Shown piece by piece: positions 37,680 to 44,461 of a DNA stretch of 64,000 bases. The stretch comes from Icerya purchasi (Eukaryota; Arthropoda; Insecta; Hemiptera; Monophlebidae), in assembly GCA_039619475.1 (NCBI GenBank), contig CM077116.1, forward strand, positions 298,944,464 through 299,008,463, written 5' to 3'. Position 1 is the stretch's first letter; each line of letters begins with the position of its first letter. A program made the position numbers and the translations under genes. Under the pieces are notes generated by a model. That model worked only from the letters and a program-made list of their open reading frames with translations. It searched no databases and was not told the DNA's origin.

Positions 37680-38464
37680 TATATAAGTAAAGCCAATAGC
37701 CTTAATCAGGTACCATGGATTGTTAAGTTTCACAATTTAGTAAGCCTAATGGATCTGAAAAGAATCCCAGTTCTTTTCTTTCGGCCTCTCTTATTTCGCC
37801 AGATTTCTCTGAAAGCTAATTATATACATGTATAAAACATAATAAACGGTATTATACAATTTTAACTGAAACGTTTTTCTCTTCTATTCATTCTGACTGC
37901 ACGAAATGTTTGTTCGTCATATTGTTTTTGCTTCGTTTACAATTGTTAAAAATACAATCATTAAGCAGCTCCATGTAAAAAAGAGTAAGGGATAGTAATG
38001 TCGAAATTCGAACGAAATTATTTCAACGGACAGGGAGAAGATTATTTGTGCAGAGACCAAGATTTCCTTTTTCTAAAAGCAGTAAGTTATAATTATTATT
38101 TCTTCTTTGCTTTATACACTGTGCGGTTTTTCTTTAACAAGTGCTTCCGGTGGCATTCACGGAGCTGTCCACTTACCTCTAAAGATGGCGATGAATCTCC
38201 TATGTAGTCCAGTTTATGTCTGGGTATCCAACTTAAGGTTGCCGGATTTCCGGGCCATAATCGCGGTGTTGCGATGAATAATCTGTCCCAGCTTATTTCG
38301 AAGCCGGTGATAACGGCATTTTCTGGGTTGTAATTTTTCAAAACCGGGTAATTATAAGGTGCATTGTACTTGAGAAAATTCCATTGACTAATTACTTCTA
38401 ATTGTCCAGCAACTGCTTCCAGTAGTAGTGTTAAAAATCCCAGGATTAACGTATTCTGCTTCAT
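1837..38464 (-). CDS. Yellow/MRJP-family secreted protein gene, 5' three exons, 3' end outside window
   Basis: Three minus-strand exons (38177-38464, 2600-2815, 1837-2076) join without a phase break into a 248-residue N-terminal part of a yellow/major royal jelly protein. Family members are secreted beta-propeller proteins of about 400-450 residues, linked to cuticle pigmentation and related processes. Visible in order: signal peptide, the family's N-terminal WNFLKYN-type segment, the SWDRLFIATPRLWPG blade, AYPNWNWH, DRLWVLDSG, then NPAIIVYDARKDAAWRITNP and FPDPDYGTYK. The remaining C-terminal blades (about 170-200 residues) were not found in 1-1836, so they should lie beyond the left edge. 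Intron 1 is 35,361 nt and full of transposons; intron 2 is 523 nt. All junctions seen are phase 0. I cannot say which yellow subfamily (y, c, d, e, h) this is, so no symbol is given. Confidence 0.9.
2600..2815 (-). CDS. Yellow-family exon 2
   Basis: Seventy-two codons in phase 0 between an acceptor with a pyrimidine-rich tract ending CAG (816-818 of the third kilobase, i.e. 2816-2818) and a GTAAGT donor at 2594-2599. The translation holds the family hallmarks AYPNWNWH, an asparagine/cysteine segment (ENCTNIISVFRIRLD), DRCDRLWVLDSG and VCPPKLLLFDSRT. Cysteines in this segment are usually conserved in secreted family members. It joins exon 1 across a 35.4 kb intron. Confidence 0.9.
2816..3555. 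other. Intron 1, left end, nothing recognised
   Basis: AT-rich intron sequence between exon 2 and the LINE remnant. No coding similarity was seen on either strand. Confidence 0.6.
3557..4623 (+). pseudogene. LINE reverse transcriptase, frameshifted
   Basis: The reading begins FDRVSRKHLLRKLK (the AFDxV RT motif), then HNYLSDR, a PQGSALSATLFILYVN block (RT motif 4) and RIYVDDLNI, where the usual YADD is YVDD. LTWKPFISDLKAKYLQPL is the typical post-palm segment. The first frame stops at 4159; a second frame from 4126 continues with SKINYASRVYPSASGSLLKT and LGAHRTCAAKSLCSLAGVPLL, the usual LINE thumb. A single frameshift separates the two halves. Confidence 0.8.
4662..5020 (+). pseudogene. LINE RNase H domain, decayed
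   Basis: Read across frames, all but the last catalytic block can be seen: TDGSKAD (first Asp, about 4662), SIAEAEMYGF (Glu, about 4770), VIDSLQSI (second Asp, about 4843) and AFSWVPSHAGTPENQF (about 4951), where the usual GNExAD with the final Asp has become ENQFIKR. Multiple stops make it non-functional. Confidence 0.7.
5131..6599. other. Intron 1 tract with no recognised gene
   Basis: It contains an 81-codon plus-strand open frame (5192-5437) without recognisable motifs and a perfect hairpin at 6146-6169 (TCGGTGGAC, 6-nt loop, GTCCACCGA). A G-run lies at 6320-6328. Confidence 0.5.
6600..6995 (-). pseudogene. LINE reverse transcriptase fragment (minus strand)
   Basis: Minus-strand reading gives TLLHAGDLVLIAETRDALRD at about 6995-6930, a mutated YADD block (HAGD) with its usual LVLIAE tail, followed by QLWYERLRLKISVKKAEC, the standard region after the active site. 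Further down, RPAGRPKRK resembles the GRPxxRW tail near the C-terminus of such elements. The upstream RT motifs are missing; at about 7000 the sequence switches to BEL/Pao-like coding. Confidence 0.6.
7010..8390 (-). mobile_element. BEL/Pao LTR retrotransposon pol remnant (protease + RT)
   Basis: On the minus strand the order fits BEL/Pao pol. The protease region has AGALLDFTFQATLVT (about 8200-8155), where the catalytic DSG of relatives reads DFT, and LKDLRAIDD..NINILL (about 7925-7878) matches the LLGAD-type end of the protease region. LAKFWEMKDVN (about 7730) is the FWE(I/M)EEV block. RT motifs are TTTKLQRVFNVSESGTSLHD (about 7476-7420) and FVADIEEMYHQSLI (about 7345-7300). TSFCFVDLL (about 7050) stands where YVDDLLTG is expected. 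The element is broken by several stops and frameshifts. No LTRs or integrase were found. Confidence 0.7.
8696..9239 (+). mobile_element. Helentron/Helitron-like fragment with endonuclease C-terminus
   Basis: A 20 bp inverted repeat (8696-8715 against 9172-9191, 18 of 20 matching, core GGAACATGCTTT) brackets coding that resembles the endonuclease tail found in arthropod Helentrons. Just past the right arm, GTAGCCGAAGGCTCTAGG and GGCGCGAAGCGACG could form the small GC-rich hairpin typical of Helitron 3' ends. Subterminal inverted repeats are characteristic of Helentrons. The Rep and helicase parts are absent, so this is a deleted copy. The family call is from memory of conserved motifs and needs a database search. 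Confidence 0.5.
8827..9085 (+). pseudogene. Endonuclease (EEP-like) C-terminal fragment
   Basis: The frame reads SDINLDLKKPENHRLVQFME, ETFGLQFKTN, TTRGGSCIDSL, a stop and frame slip near 8985, then NYISYFSYHKPVLS to a stop at 9083-9085. The blocks SDIN (from GDFN), TTRxGSCID and SYFSYHKP are those of the exonuclease-endonuclease-phosphatase fold as used in Helentron or LINE endonucleases. The catalytic N-terminal half is missing. Confidence 0.6.
9950..10802 (+). mobile_element. RTE-like LINE remnant, internally deleted, with (AAG)n tail
   Basis: In broken frames the order is TTREAILAVNV, DYEKAFDKVPH (about 10105), LPLIFNIYSDKIF (about 10270), and VNGQYINNI(Y)DTLLITEA where YADDT would be expected (about 10340). 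It then jumps directly to the C-terminal RRMWKISRISRTSNQKVLEM, ERMLIKSIVRRKIKYFDHIF and RLMQDARNR. It ends in (AAG)n at 10783-10802. The RT palm-to-thumb stretch between 10385 and 10420 has been lost. The element shares its 3' end with the copy at 40288-40665. Confidence 0.75.
10803..11490 (+). mobile_element. Second RTE-like LINE remnant abutting the first
   Basis: Immediately after the (AAG)n tail the sequence re-enters an RT just after its active site: DDTITDSTNDIQNIFDRVNT (about 10809-10870), then KRNIMIDRSENNRKIEQK. C-terminal LLLHSRGKIDRNGRATVVDT and RWTGTSSIDQLVRASQ lie at about 11335-11450. It has several stops. The join at 10802/10803 suggests insertion of one element against another, or that the first piece was inserted within the second. 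Confidence 0.6.
11491..20529. other. Nine-kilobase intron tract without recognised genes
   Basis: AT-rich sequence with many short open frames but no family resemblance. Frames such as 15524-15949 (minus) come from pyrimidine-rich runs. A (GT)n lies at 16386-16405. The stretch 16.8-18.2 kb is more CG-rich than its surroundings, with several short overlapping open frames, and could hold regulatory sequence, but nothing specific can be shown. Confidence 0.5.
16386..16405. repeat. (GT)n microsatellite
   Basis: Ten uninterrupted TG/GT dinucleotides, followed by a G-rich run. Confidence 0.95.
20541..20970. repeat. Near-perfect 430 bp palindrome (209 bp arms, 12 nt loop)
   Basis: The left arm 20541-20749 and right arm 20762-20970 are reverse complements with one mismatch in 209 (TAAAATGAAAG against the complement of CTTTTATTTTA). 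The loop is 20750-20761. The 13-mer AACTTTTTCAATG occurs at 20530-20542 and again at 21005-21017, so the structure plus a 35 bp tail (20971-21004) looks like an insertion with a 13 bp target-site duplication. No protein coding is seen. Such high arm identity means recent origin, gene conversion, or an assembly artefact. Confidence 0.9.
20752..20788 (+). ncRNA. Hammerhead-ribozyme-like motif, degenerate core
   Basis: Spanning the palindrome centre: GTCC (20752-20755) can pair with GGAC (20785-20788) as helix I. ATGAATA (756-762 of this kilobase) stands where CUGAUGA is expected. TGTC-AAGTA-GAC (20763-20774) forms helix II, GAAAC follows (20775-20779), then loop CG, GT, and A20784 as the H of a GUA cleavage triplet. 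A 2 bp helix III with a 2-nt loop is the minimal layout known from Penelope-like elements. The CUGAUGA box is not intact, so activity is doubtful. Confidence 0.35.
21018..21650 (+). pseudogene. LINE RNase H / 3' end remnant with poly(A)
   Basis: From 21018 a frame stays open through DTDSLPAINSSTTLL (the TDS block of RNase H, about 21069) to a single stop. It then reads TGLPANERVALVAREIL, a decayed form of the PxHxGIxGNExADxLA block with its catalytic Asp changed. Farther on, RGHYDKRTADLSYFHV resembles the RxGHY segment of LINE C-termini. The tract ends in an A-run at 21636-21650, as expected of a LINE 3' end. The palindrome lies immediately upstream. Confidence 0.55.
21651..22959. other. No gene recognised; (TG)n microsatellite
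   Basis: It includes overlapping open frames at 21788-22132 (minus) and 21889-22107 (plus) whose translations resemble nothing I know, and a (TG)n at 22376-22396. Confidence 0.5.
22978..23207 (+). mobile_element. LINE 3' end fragment (same family as 57715-58773)
   Basis: The reading DVDHILFECAAF is the C-terminal Cys/His block of I/Jockey-type LINEs. It is followed in frame by TGILSFPSASVIPVLELF, which matches the VLSFPSLSVVPILASF end of the intact frame at 57762-58685. An A-run at 23197-23207 marks the 3' end. Confidence 0.7.
23208..24779. other. No gene recognised
   Basis: AT-rich; a TA-rich run lies at 24598-24620. No coding similarity was seen. Confidence 0.5.
24780..24905 (+). repeat. 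Dispersed repeat, copy 1 (paired with 37683-37800)
   Basis: Shared blocks with the copy at 37.7 kb, in order: GGTA(T/C)CATGGATTGT, AAGTT, TAAGCCTAATGG, (T/A)CTGA, AGAAT(A/C)CC, CAGTTC(C/T)TTTC and TCGGC. Both copies lie downstream of a TA-rich run. No coding; the origin is unknown, possibly a SINE-like or MITE family. Confidence 0.65.
25112..26046 (+). mobile_element. Tc1/mariner-superfamily transposon relic with intact long terminal inverted repeats
   Basis: The left end 25112-25158 and right end 25996-26046 are inverted repeats of about 48 bp beginning TATAGGGTGCGGC and running through GCAGAGAAACGGATCGTATT, with a 3-base difference and a few mismatches. A TA dinucleotide target site fits the superfamily. 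At 935 bp it is shorter than a full element (about 1.2-1.3 kb), and the region between the helix-turn-helix and the catalytic core appears deleted. The element carries a broken transposase (separate entry). Confidence 0.85.
25305..25875 (+). pseudogene. Tc1/mariner transposase, internally deleted and frameshifted
   Basis: Across frames: a helix-turn-helix remnant ending LPAWVKNFRKT (about 25384-25420), then GVAA.GVIGRYFFDGTVT (about 25465), LFQQDGASCHTTRETM (second catalytic Asp, about 25585), RLISRNVQIVWPSRSPDLSV (third catalytic Asp, about 25700) and the C-terminal AAAIPTTLLAKVYGNLASQL. The Asp-Asp spacing is about 36-37 residues, closer to mariner/maT-type DDD elements than to DD34E Tc1. 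At least four stops and one frame slip are present. The first catalytic Asp region is missing. Confidence 0.8.
26047..28796. other. No gene recognised; long (AT)n microsatellite
   Basis: The 167-codon frame at 26401-26904 is lysine-rich, lacks a family resemblance and has no ATG start. CCAAT-type boxes (ATTGG at 27032, CCAAT at 27091) flank a CG-rich stretch at 27090-27160. An (AT)n block lies at 28110-28201. Confidence 0.5.
28110..28201. repeat. (AT)n microsatellite
   Basis: About 90 bp of alternating A/T with a few interruptions. Confidence 0.95.
28797..28930 (-). mobile_element. RTE-like LINE 3' tail
   Basis: On the minus strand RIAKDRNQFQQIIQSIQDD is followed by a short tail and (AAG)n (complement CTT at 28797-28816). 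It has the same architecture as the ends at 10783-10802 and 40288-40303: an A-x-x-R-x-x-(F/L) end of the C-terminal domain, then the AAG microsatellite. Confidence 0.6.
28931..30959. other. No gene recognised
   Basis: The 106-codon minus frame at 29130-29450 begins MEEISQNKPDDLIINTSSYY and has no family resemblance I can defend. Confidence 0.5.
31020..31201. repeat. Imperfect inverted repeat around a hammerhead-like core
   Basis: Left arm 31020-31083 and right arm 31155-31201 pair with small indels (shared AGATATGA, ACACT, CAAT, GATAAATT, AATATAAA). The centre holds two direct copies of TTTCGAACTATTTCGT (31094-31109 and 31133-31148), 39 bp apart. The arms end in the same ATATAAAA-type sequence that leads into the centre of the palindrome at 20541-20970, suggesting a common family. 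Confidence 0.65.
31082..31120 (-). ncRNA. Second hammerhead-ribozyme-like motif
   Basis: On the minus strand: GTGATTA (complement of 31112-31118) in the place of CUGAUGA, helix II GGAC..GTTC (31107-31110 with 31097-31100), GAAAC (31092-31096), 2-nt loop TA, GT, then C31087 (printed as g on the + strand), giving a GUC cleavage triplet followed by GG. This is the same GAAAC-NN-GUH-GG layout as at 20775-20786. Helix I pairing is weak and the core has two changes from CUGAUGA. Confidence 0.35.
31230..34330. other. No gene recognised
   Basis: Several overlapping open frames on both strands (for example 32257-32553 plus and 34040-34261 plus) without family resemblance. A pyrimidine-rich, GC-richer stretch lies at 33940-34260. 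Confidence 0.45.
34345..34352 (+). promoter_or_regulatory. Candidate TATA box
   Basis: TATAAAAG in the context CAAGTATAAAAGACCAAG is a strong TATA match. Downstream comes a GC-richer leader and short frames. No initiator of the TCAGT type sits at the expected distance, so promoter status is a guess. Confidence 0.35.
34400..34582 (+). other. Short open frame downstream of the candidate TATA box
   Basis: A 60-codon frame open from 34400 to a stop at 34580-34582 reads ..NTTEAIYDFFKDSSMDTSI.. and ends ISPIPPAPPP. The first ATG in that frame is at 34517 (21 codons); an overlapping ATG at 34434 gives a 13-codon peptide in another frame. It might be a terminal exon, part of an LTR leader, or chance. 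Confidence 0.2.
34800..37608. other. No gene recognised; hairpin and A-run
   Basis: AT-rich. It contains a perfect 12 bp hairpin at 35709-35745 and an A-run at 35854-35877. Confidence 0.5.
35709..35745. repeat. Perfect 12 bp hairpin
   Basis: TTAGGATTCCGT (35709-35720), a 13-nt loop, and ACGGAATCCTAA (35734-35745). Confidence 0.7.
37609..37685. repeat. (TA)n microsatellite
   Basis: About 70 bp of TA dinucleotides, starting from a short (CA)n. Confidence 0.95.
37683..37800 (+). repeat. Dispersed repeat, copy 2
   Basis: Related to 24780-24905 in the same orientation and order of blocks; see that entry. It directly follows the (TA)n run. Confidence 0.65.
38177..38464 (-). CDS. Yellow-family exon 1 (signal peptide and first propeller segment)
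   Basis: Start chosen at the ATG at 38464 because it gives a classical signal peptide: Lys near the N-terminus, the hydrophobic core LILGFLTLLL, and a likely cleavage after AVAG near residue 20. The open frame extends two codons upstream to a GTG, which is not a plausible start. The mature part begins with LEVISQWNFLKYN, the usual yellow-family opening, followed by a TGFEISWDRLFIATPRLW segment typical of the domain. The exon is exactly 96 codons and ends at a consensus donor (reverse complement of acttac at 38171-38176, GTAAGT). Confidence 0.9.
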
Positions 38465-38474
38465 AATCACGTCT

Positions 38475-38499
38475 CTGTAATCGGTAAAATATTTTTATA
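38475..38499 (-). promoter_or_regulatory. Possible TATA-like element or 5' splice acceptor upstream of the yellow-family ATG
   Basis: On the minus strand TATAAAAAT (38491-38499) lies about 35 nt before the start ATG, followed by TTACCGATTACAG, which could be a splice acceptor for a 5'UTR exon. If the TATA were used the leader would be only a few bases, so an upstream non-coding exon is equally likely. Weak evidence either way. Confidence 0.25.
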
Positions 38500-40287
38500 A
38501 TTCCATAACAGTATTATTAATATAATATGAATGCTATCATTAAGTGGTTTTTAAAATTTATTAGCACGTTTCACTTCAACTCGTAATAATTTGTTTCGCA
38601 GAACTTAGGACTGATACAATAGTTTTTGCCCCGTTCAATTTATTTTAAAATTATTTATTAATTCATGAAAATTTAATAAAAATGCATTAAAAAACGTAAA
38701 AAGTAATCTCATCAGATAATACGAATGTTACAGTAAAATAAGCATACTGTTTTTAAGCAACATCAATACTTTTTAAAATCGGCACCAAATTCAATTTACA
38801 ATAATCAGAAACACCATTTAGTATAACAACACAATTCTTTGTTTTCTATGTACATCAGATATTGGAAATACCGGAAGTATATTAAACGGCGCCGACTGCA
38901 ATTATTATCAAACGTTGTTTAAGCGTAATATCACCACCCCTTATGTGTATATTTTGCTGTAAAATATATCGCCTTTTTTCAGATAATTATTTTTTATTTT
39001 TTAGTACGTTTTCATTAAATTTCTAGAGCAAATTTCGAACTTGTTTATTTTTTCTCGCTGTGTACTCTAATGATAACTTTTTGGACTAATTTTTGCCCAG
39101 TGATATTAAGCGAATTTCTTGTCCTAAGGTTTTTAACGTTTATTTTAATAACTACTTACTAATTAGTTATCGATATACTTATAAGGGACCACAACCGATC
39201 GGTATAATTCCAAAAAAACAAGGTGTATCAATGGAGTCAGTTCAAATAGTCAAAAATTATACGCAGTAATGTTAAGATTCCGTCATCAATGATCAACTTG
39301 TAAAGATGATACTATGGGGGTTTTAACTTTCTTTATTCGAATCTATATTTATCATCCGTGGTAATTAACATTGATAGTATTTTAAGTTTTTCGATTGGCT
39401 TATTAAAAATTACTTTGTTTTTTCAATTTACGTTTCCGTGATAAATAATATTGATAACATTTTAAGTTTCATTGGCGTTAACCCCCCCCCCCCCCTTTAT
39501 TAATGTTTATTTTAACAATTACTTTACGGTACTCTTCGCTACTATGGTACCCTATACACTTTCGAGAGCACAAAGAACGATTAAAATCGGTTTAAGTCAG
39601 CAAAAGTTATGCTTCAGCAGCATCGTAGAACAAAAAAAAAAAAGCGACAAACATACACAACTCTGTTTTTTTGAAGTTGTTAACAAAATAACTAGTTCAT
39701 TTTATATTTCAATATTACAACTTTTATTATTATTACTGATTATCGATTATATTAATTTTTATTAGTAAATTGCTTAATTATTATGATTATAAATATCATA
39801 ATCAATGCGCGTACTTTTTAAATTATGCCGTATAAAGGAAGTTTTTTGCGTTAAATTTTTTTTGAAAATTTTGATACATTTTATTGCAGTGATTTATTGA
39901 TTATTTATTTATTATAATTATTGTAATTCTGCGTATTTCTACTTCTTTTTTTTTATTATTATTAAAAAAGGTATCGCGTCTACCGTTATTCAAAGAAATT
40001 TTAATTTTAATTAAATATTTATCTGCCTTCCGATTTCCAATAGTTTTTTTTTTAAACTATCGTTTTAACTTAATCCTCTTTCCGATTACTTCTCAGTCGC
40101 TCTTTTATTTCTCACACCTTCATCTCGTTTCCGTTTCCTCTTAGTCTTCTTTCCTATTGACCCCCCCCCCCCCCCACATCTCATTGATCTGATTATTTAT
40201 CTTTACACTAAATCTAGCTTTCTGCTAAACTTCATTCCCATTCATTAGAGTCTTTCAACTTCTTTTTCTTCCCTGTGCATTTGCCTT
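38500..40287. other. Region upstream of the yellow-family gene, no gene recognised
   Basis: AT-rich, with a C-run at 39482-39496. It may hold regulatory sequence or a 5'UTR exon of the yellow-family gene, but no specific site can be shown. Confidence 0.45.
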
Positions 40288-40665
40288 CATACTTCTTCTT
40301 CTTTAGTCTTATCCGCTTAGCGAACGTTGACGACCAACGTGTTCAATGATTCCCTATTACGCGCCATATCCATTAATTTCCTTATATTGTTGATACCTAT
40401 CCAGCTCTTTATGTTGTCTAGCCAAGACATTCTCGGTTTGCCACATTTTCGTTTTCTGTCTACTTTTCTTTGTAATATTAGTTGCACTAGCTCAATAATG
40501 TGGCTGCCAAGATAGTTGATTTTTTGCTTTTTAATTAGGGTCAGTAGTTCCTCAGTTATTTGTAGACGTCGTAGCACTTCTTTATTAATCACTTTCTCGG
40601 TCCAGCTGATCTTCAAAGGCCGTCGATAAATCCACCTTTCGAATGTTTCAATCCCCTTCGATATA
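40288..40665 (-). mobile_element. RTE-like LINE 3' end with intact C-terminal reading frame
   Basis: The minus-strand reading runs open from KGIETFERWIYRRPLKISWT through VINKEVLRRLQITEELLTLI and KKQKINYLGSHII to GKPRMSWLDNIKSW and KLMDMARNRESLNTLVVNVR, then a short tail and (GAA)n (CTT on the plus strand at 40291-40303). This is the conserved C-terminal domain of RTE-type elements. It lacks stops over about 340 nt, unlike the decayed copies, so it is probably younger. The RT itself is absent: the copy is 5'-truncated near 40665. Confidence 0.8.
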
Positions 40666-41690
40666 CTATTCGACCTAATTAAAATCGAATTAACTCTTTC
40701 ACCTTACATTGTTTCCGAGCAAAGATTGTTAGATTACGAGCTTCTGCCACCGCCAGAGAAAACAAATACTTTCTTCTCTGCGGTGGAGTTTTAACTGCTA
40801 AACACTCACTCCATATACATTTACTTCGTACGCTAATGAACCTATTAAAAACTGTAGAAGCTCCTATCAGGCAGAGGAAGATCTGGATTGGATAAAAACG
40901 TTGGACGAGATTCCACGATCGTCGCAAGAATTACACAATACATCAATAACAACTCCGTACTTCTTATATATTCTTATGTGTCCATTTAGTGTCTCCTTAC
41001 GGATCATTAAATTGATATTAAATTCGTGTTAATCGCTGATATTACCGCGGAGTACGATGTAAAAAAAAAAAAAAACACGTGAAAATCACGTTGTCATCGC
41101 AGAGTAAAAGAGTGGAATGCGCACAACATAAAAAGTATTAATCTCACGACCAACGATTTGTAAATTTCAGGAATATTTTACACACTAGTGCGGAAATACG
41201 TTTGCGTAAAATTATAAAATTCACAGATCGACAACCCCCCCCCCCCCGAGTTTCACAAATTATCATATTTTTTTTTTAACTGGTGCTATCTCAGCTGACA
41301 TTTACGGTGTACGACGCTTAGACTGAAAATCCGACATACGAATGTCTCGTGAGTGTGTGTCCGTTAAAGCTGCAGTTTGCCATTAAATAATCTTTTTTTT
41401 TTTGTAATAATTTTTCCTCGCTGCCGTCACAAATCGAACTTTCAAATCGACCAGCTACACAAACAGCACTTACGGTACACATTGAAAATATCGCAAAACC
41501 GGTCAAATTTTAAAAAAATGCAATATTTATACATTCGGAATCAGCGAGAAAATTAATTAAAGGTAAGTGACCGCACCAATCCGAACAGTTCATTTTTGCC
41601 ATAATTTGATTATTCGTTCAATATGCTAACGTTTACAGCTGAAATTCAGAACGGACTAGCAAATAATTTTAAATTGTATTTCATATTAGC

Positions 41691-41722
<32 letters not shown>

Positions 41723-43684
41723 CAAGAAAATACGGTCAATTCGAACTTTTACCAACAAAAATGTTCAAAATTACGTGCTATTTTTAATTGAGCGAACTGG
41801 TAGGCCCCTATCGCGAAGCAAATTACTGGAACGAGTTAAAAAATATGCCGAAATCGAACAAGTAGACAAACGACATACGAAATTACGTTTCATGATACAG
41901 AAATATTGGCCAGAGTTGAAAATAAATGTTTAATCGGAAGAGCTTTTGAAATCGAACGATTCAACATTTAAATTCAAATCGGAAGACTGTAGTTAGTCGT
42001 ATTGAAAGAAGGAGAATTATCTTCCTATTCCGGCTCGGCTATGTTTAAAAATCGACAATTTCATCGTCACATACTTGTAATTGTGAACTAAAGCTAAAAA
42101 GTAATATAATTCATTATTTGCGATATCGTTTATGCTAAACTTCGTCCGCTATTCGACTCTTTAGAAATACACTTTTTTTAAAATAAATATTTTTATACAT
42201 TGTACTTTTCAGTAGCATTATGAAAATTCTTTTCTCATAATCATTTAATCAGACCTGTAAAAATGGATATGCAGTAATCCAAATTCCTTTTGTCATTCTT
42301 TAATAATTAAAACTGTTATTTTTGTACAGAAATTTTAATTCAACTAAATGTTCCAAAAAAAAAAAAAAAAAAAAAAAAAAACAAAAAAAAAACGATTTAT
42401 GTCATTTATTTCAGCCGCAATAATTTCACCCGATATTGAAAATAATTTGATGTCATTTCATCAATTTCTCCGTAAAAATCCGTGCCAACTGAGCCTAAAA
42501 ACTAAACGGTAAAGAGCAGTCTCGTGTGATGAAATTTTACTTTTTTTTGTTATATTCACTATTACTGCTAATATTTGAATATATGCACATTCGAAAATGT
42601 CACTGTTATGCAATAAACAACATTTTATTTATTTTTTTGGAAAATAAAATAATTTTTACACTATGCGACGAAATCGTTTCACGTTTCTTAGGAGGAGACA
42701 ACGTGTCTGCTGGATTAGACCGCAGTCGAATCTCCAGTGAGGGCCGAACCTACTATAAATTAATAATTTAATAACAGTCGAAATTAGCTCTGGAAATATT
42801 TTTTCCTTGATTAGATCCAAAATTGTTCTCTTAATATATATTTTGATTGTTCTTTTGTTTTTGTTTTTTTTTTTTTTGTGTGTTGGATGCGTCAATTATG
42901 GACATTAATTCAACACAAGTGAAATTTTTGTAAATTTTCAATGCCGCTGTATATCAGATCCTACCTGAACGATTATTAATGTTAATTTACCGATAGCTGT
43001 GCGAAGATTATTAAATTTTTTAATAGAGGAGAAGTTTGATTTGTAGGTCACATTAATAGATACCTCATGTAACAGTCGAATCGATTTGAACGAATTTTTT
43101 TTTGCTACTATTTAACATGTCGCGGAAGCGAATTTATCATTACGGACCGCTAAAGCGTGTCATTGTACCCTTGAAAATTTGAGATCCACCGACGTAAAAA
43201 GAAATTTTATTTTTAACGGTGAAAGAATAAAAAAAAGACGGACATATCAGCTACATACGGACACACGTTCTGGTTTCTGGTTGGAATGTAGCTTAGTCGT
43301 ACAGCTTTTCGTGGATCAAGCTTAATTGGAAATAAACGACAGACGTTTGCTTCATCTGTTGATTGACTAATTTACACCGGATGAGGCCAATTAAATAATA
43401 TAAAGTGACATTTCTCTCGGTTAGTAACATCCTTTCCAAATCCGTTCATATTTTTCATGCTTATTTCCTGCATGGTGGTAAATTTCGTAACAACGTTCTT
43501 TTTCTGATACGTACTTCGTTCTAACACGCGTTATCCTCGTCGTTTATACGAAATACGGTAGTCTAGTCGTTCAGATGCGACCGGTAGCGCTCATAATAAT
43601 CTGTATCAGTTACTTGGGTTAAAACACTCCATTACTCTCTACTTGTGATTCCGAAACTAGACGTATGTCGGCGAAAAAACAATA
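40666..43684. other. No gene recognised; several homopolymer runs
   Basis: A-runs at 41694-41722 and 42355-42380 and a C-run at 41236-41248. Each A-run could be the tail of a retroelement whose body I cannot identify. Confidence 0.5.
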
Positions 43685-43692
43685 ATTCCCGG

Positions 43693-43964
43693 CATGGGCG
43701 TCACCAACGGGGGGCGGGGGGGGGGGGGCAGGTGCCCCCCTGGAGCCTTGAAACTTTTTAATCAACTAGCCATAATGAGTGTTCATAGGCGCGTAATCAT
43801 GAATAATTTGTCAGAAACCCACGAAAATTATGTTTTAATTAAGATTTTATTCTTGTTTAATAAAATATTAAGCCTTTACAACTTATAAATTTAATTTTTT
43901 CTATAACTCATATCCTTTTTCTATCATCTTGCCCCCCCTGGCCCATCGGCTGGCGACGCCCTTG
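43693..43964. mobile_element. hAT-type MITE (272 bp) with 8 bp target-site duplication
   Basis: Ends are CATGGGCGTC..(left) and the complement CAAGGGCGTC..(right), extended by GCCAGCCGATGGGCC on the right. The 8-mer ATTCCCGG flanks both sides (43685-43692 and 43965-43972). A CA(N)GGG terminus with an 8 bp duplication is diagnostic of the hAT superfamily. No transposase. A diverged relative with a LINE inside lies at 57451-58836. Confidence 0.85.
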
Positions 43965-44430
43965 ATTCCCGGGTTCAGCGTAATATTCGCTATTACACTC
44001 AGAAACATAAAGAAGGACGAGAGACGTTAGTTAAATTTCGATTCGGTCAAATTACTATAGAGGAACCAATATAGCAAGAGAATGACTGATAGAATAAGGA
44101 AAGACATGCGTCAACATGAGTTTCAGCAGATTCAGAACGCAACGCTCGATAGAAAGGGGGATATTAAAGATGGTATAATCAGCATTACAGACTGCTCCTT
44201 CTTTTAAGATAAGAAAGCAAATGTTGAAGAAAGAACAAGGGAAAAGCAAAACCCAGGGGGGGATAATAGAAAACGGTTTAAACGCGGACGAAAATAGTAA
44301 TAGAGAAGGAAGAAGAAACTCGAAAAACTCGAGGAATCAGGATGATTAGAACAGATAGATAAAAAGAACAATCGTTACGAAAATATGAAATGTCTGATAT
44401 CATTTTACACGAGGACATAAGATTAGAGAA

Positions 44431-44433
<3 letters not shown>

Positions 44434-44459
<26 letters not shown>
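44434..44459. repeat. Poly(T) run
   Basis: About 26 T in a row; it could be the tail of a minus-strand retroelement, but no body was recognised. Confidence 0.9.

Positions 44460-44461
<2 letters not shown>

Noticed and set aside
40679..40927. 82-codon minus frame directly upstream of the RTE tail
   Set aside because: It does not contain RT motifs and does not continue the RTE frame.
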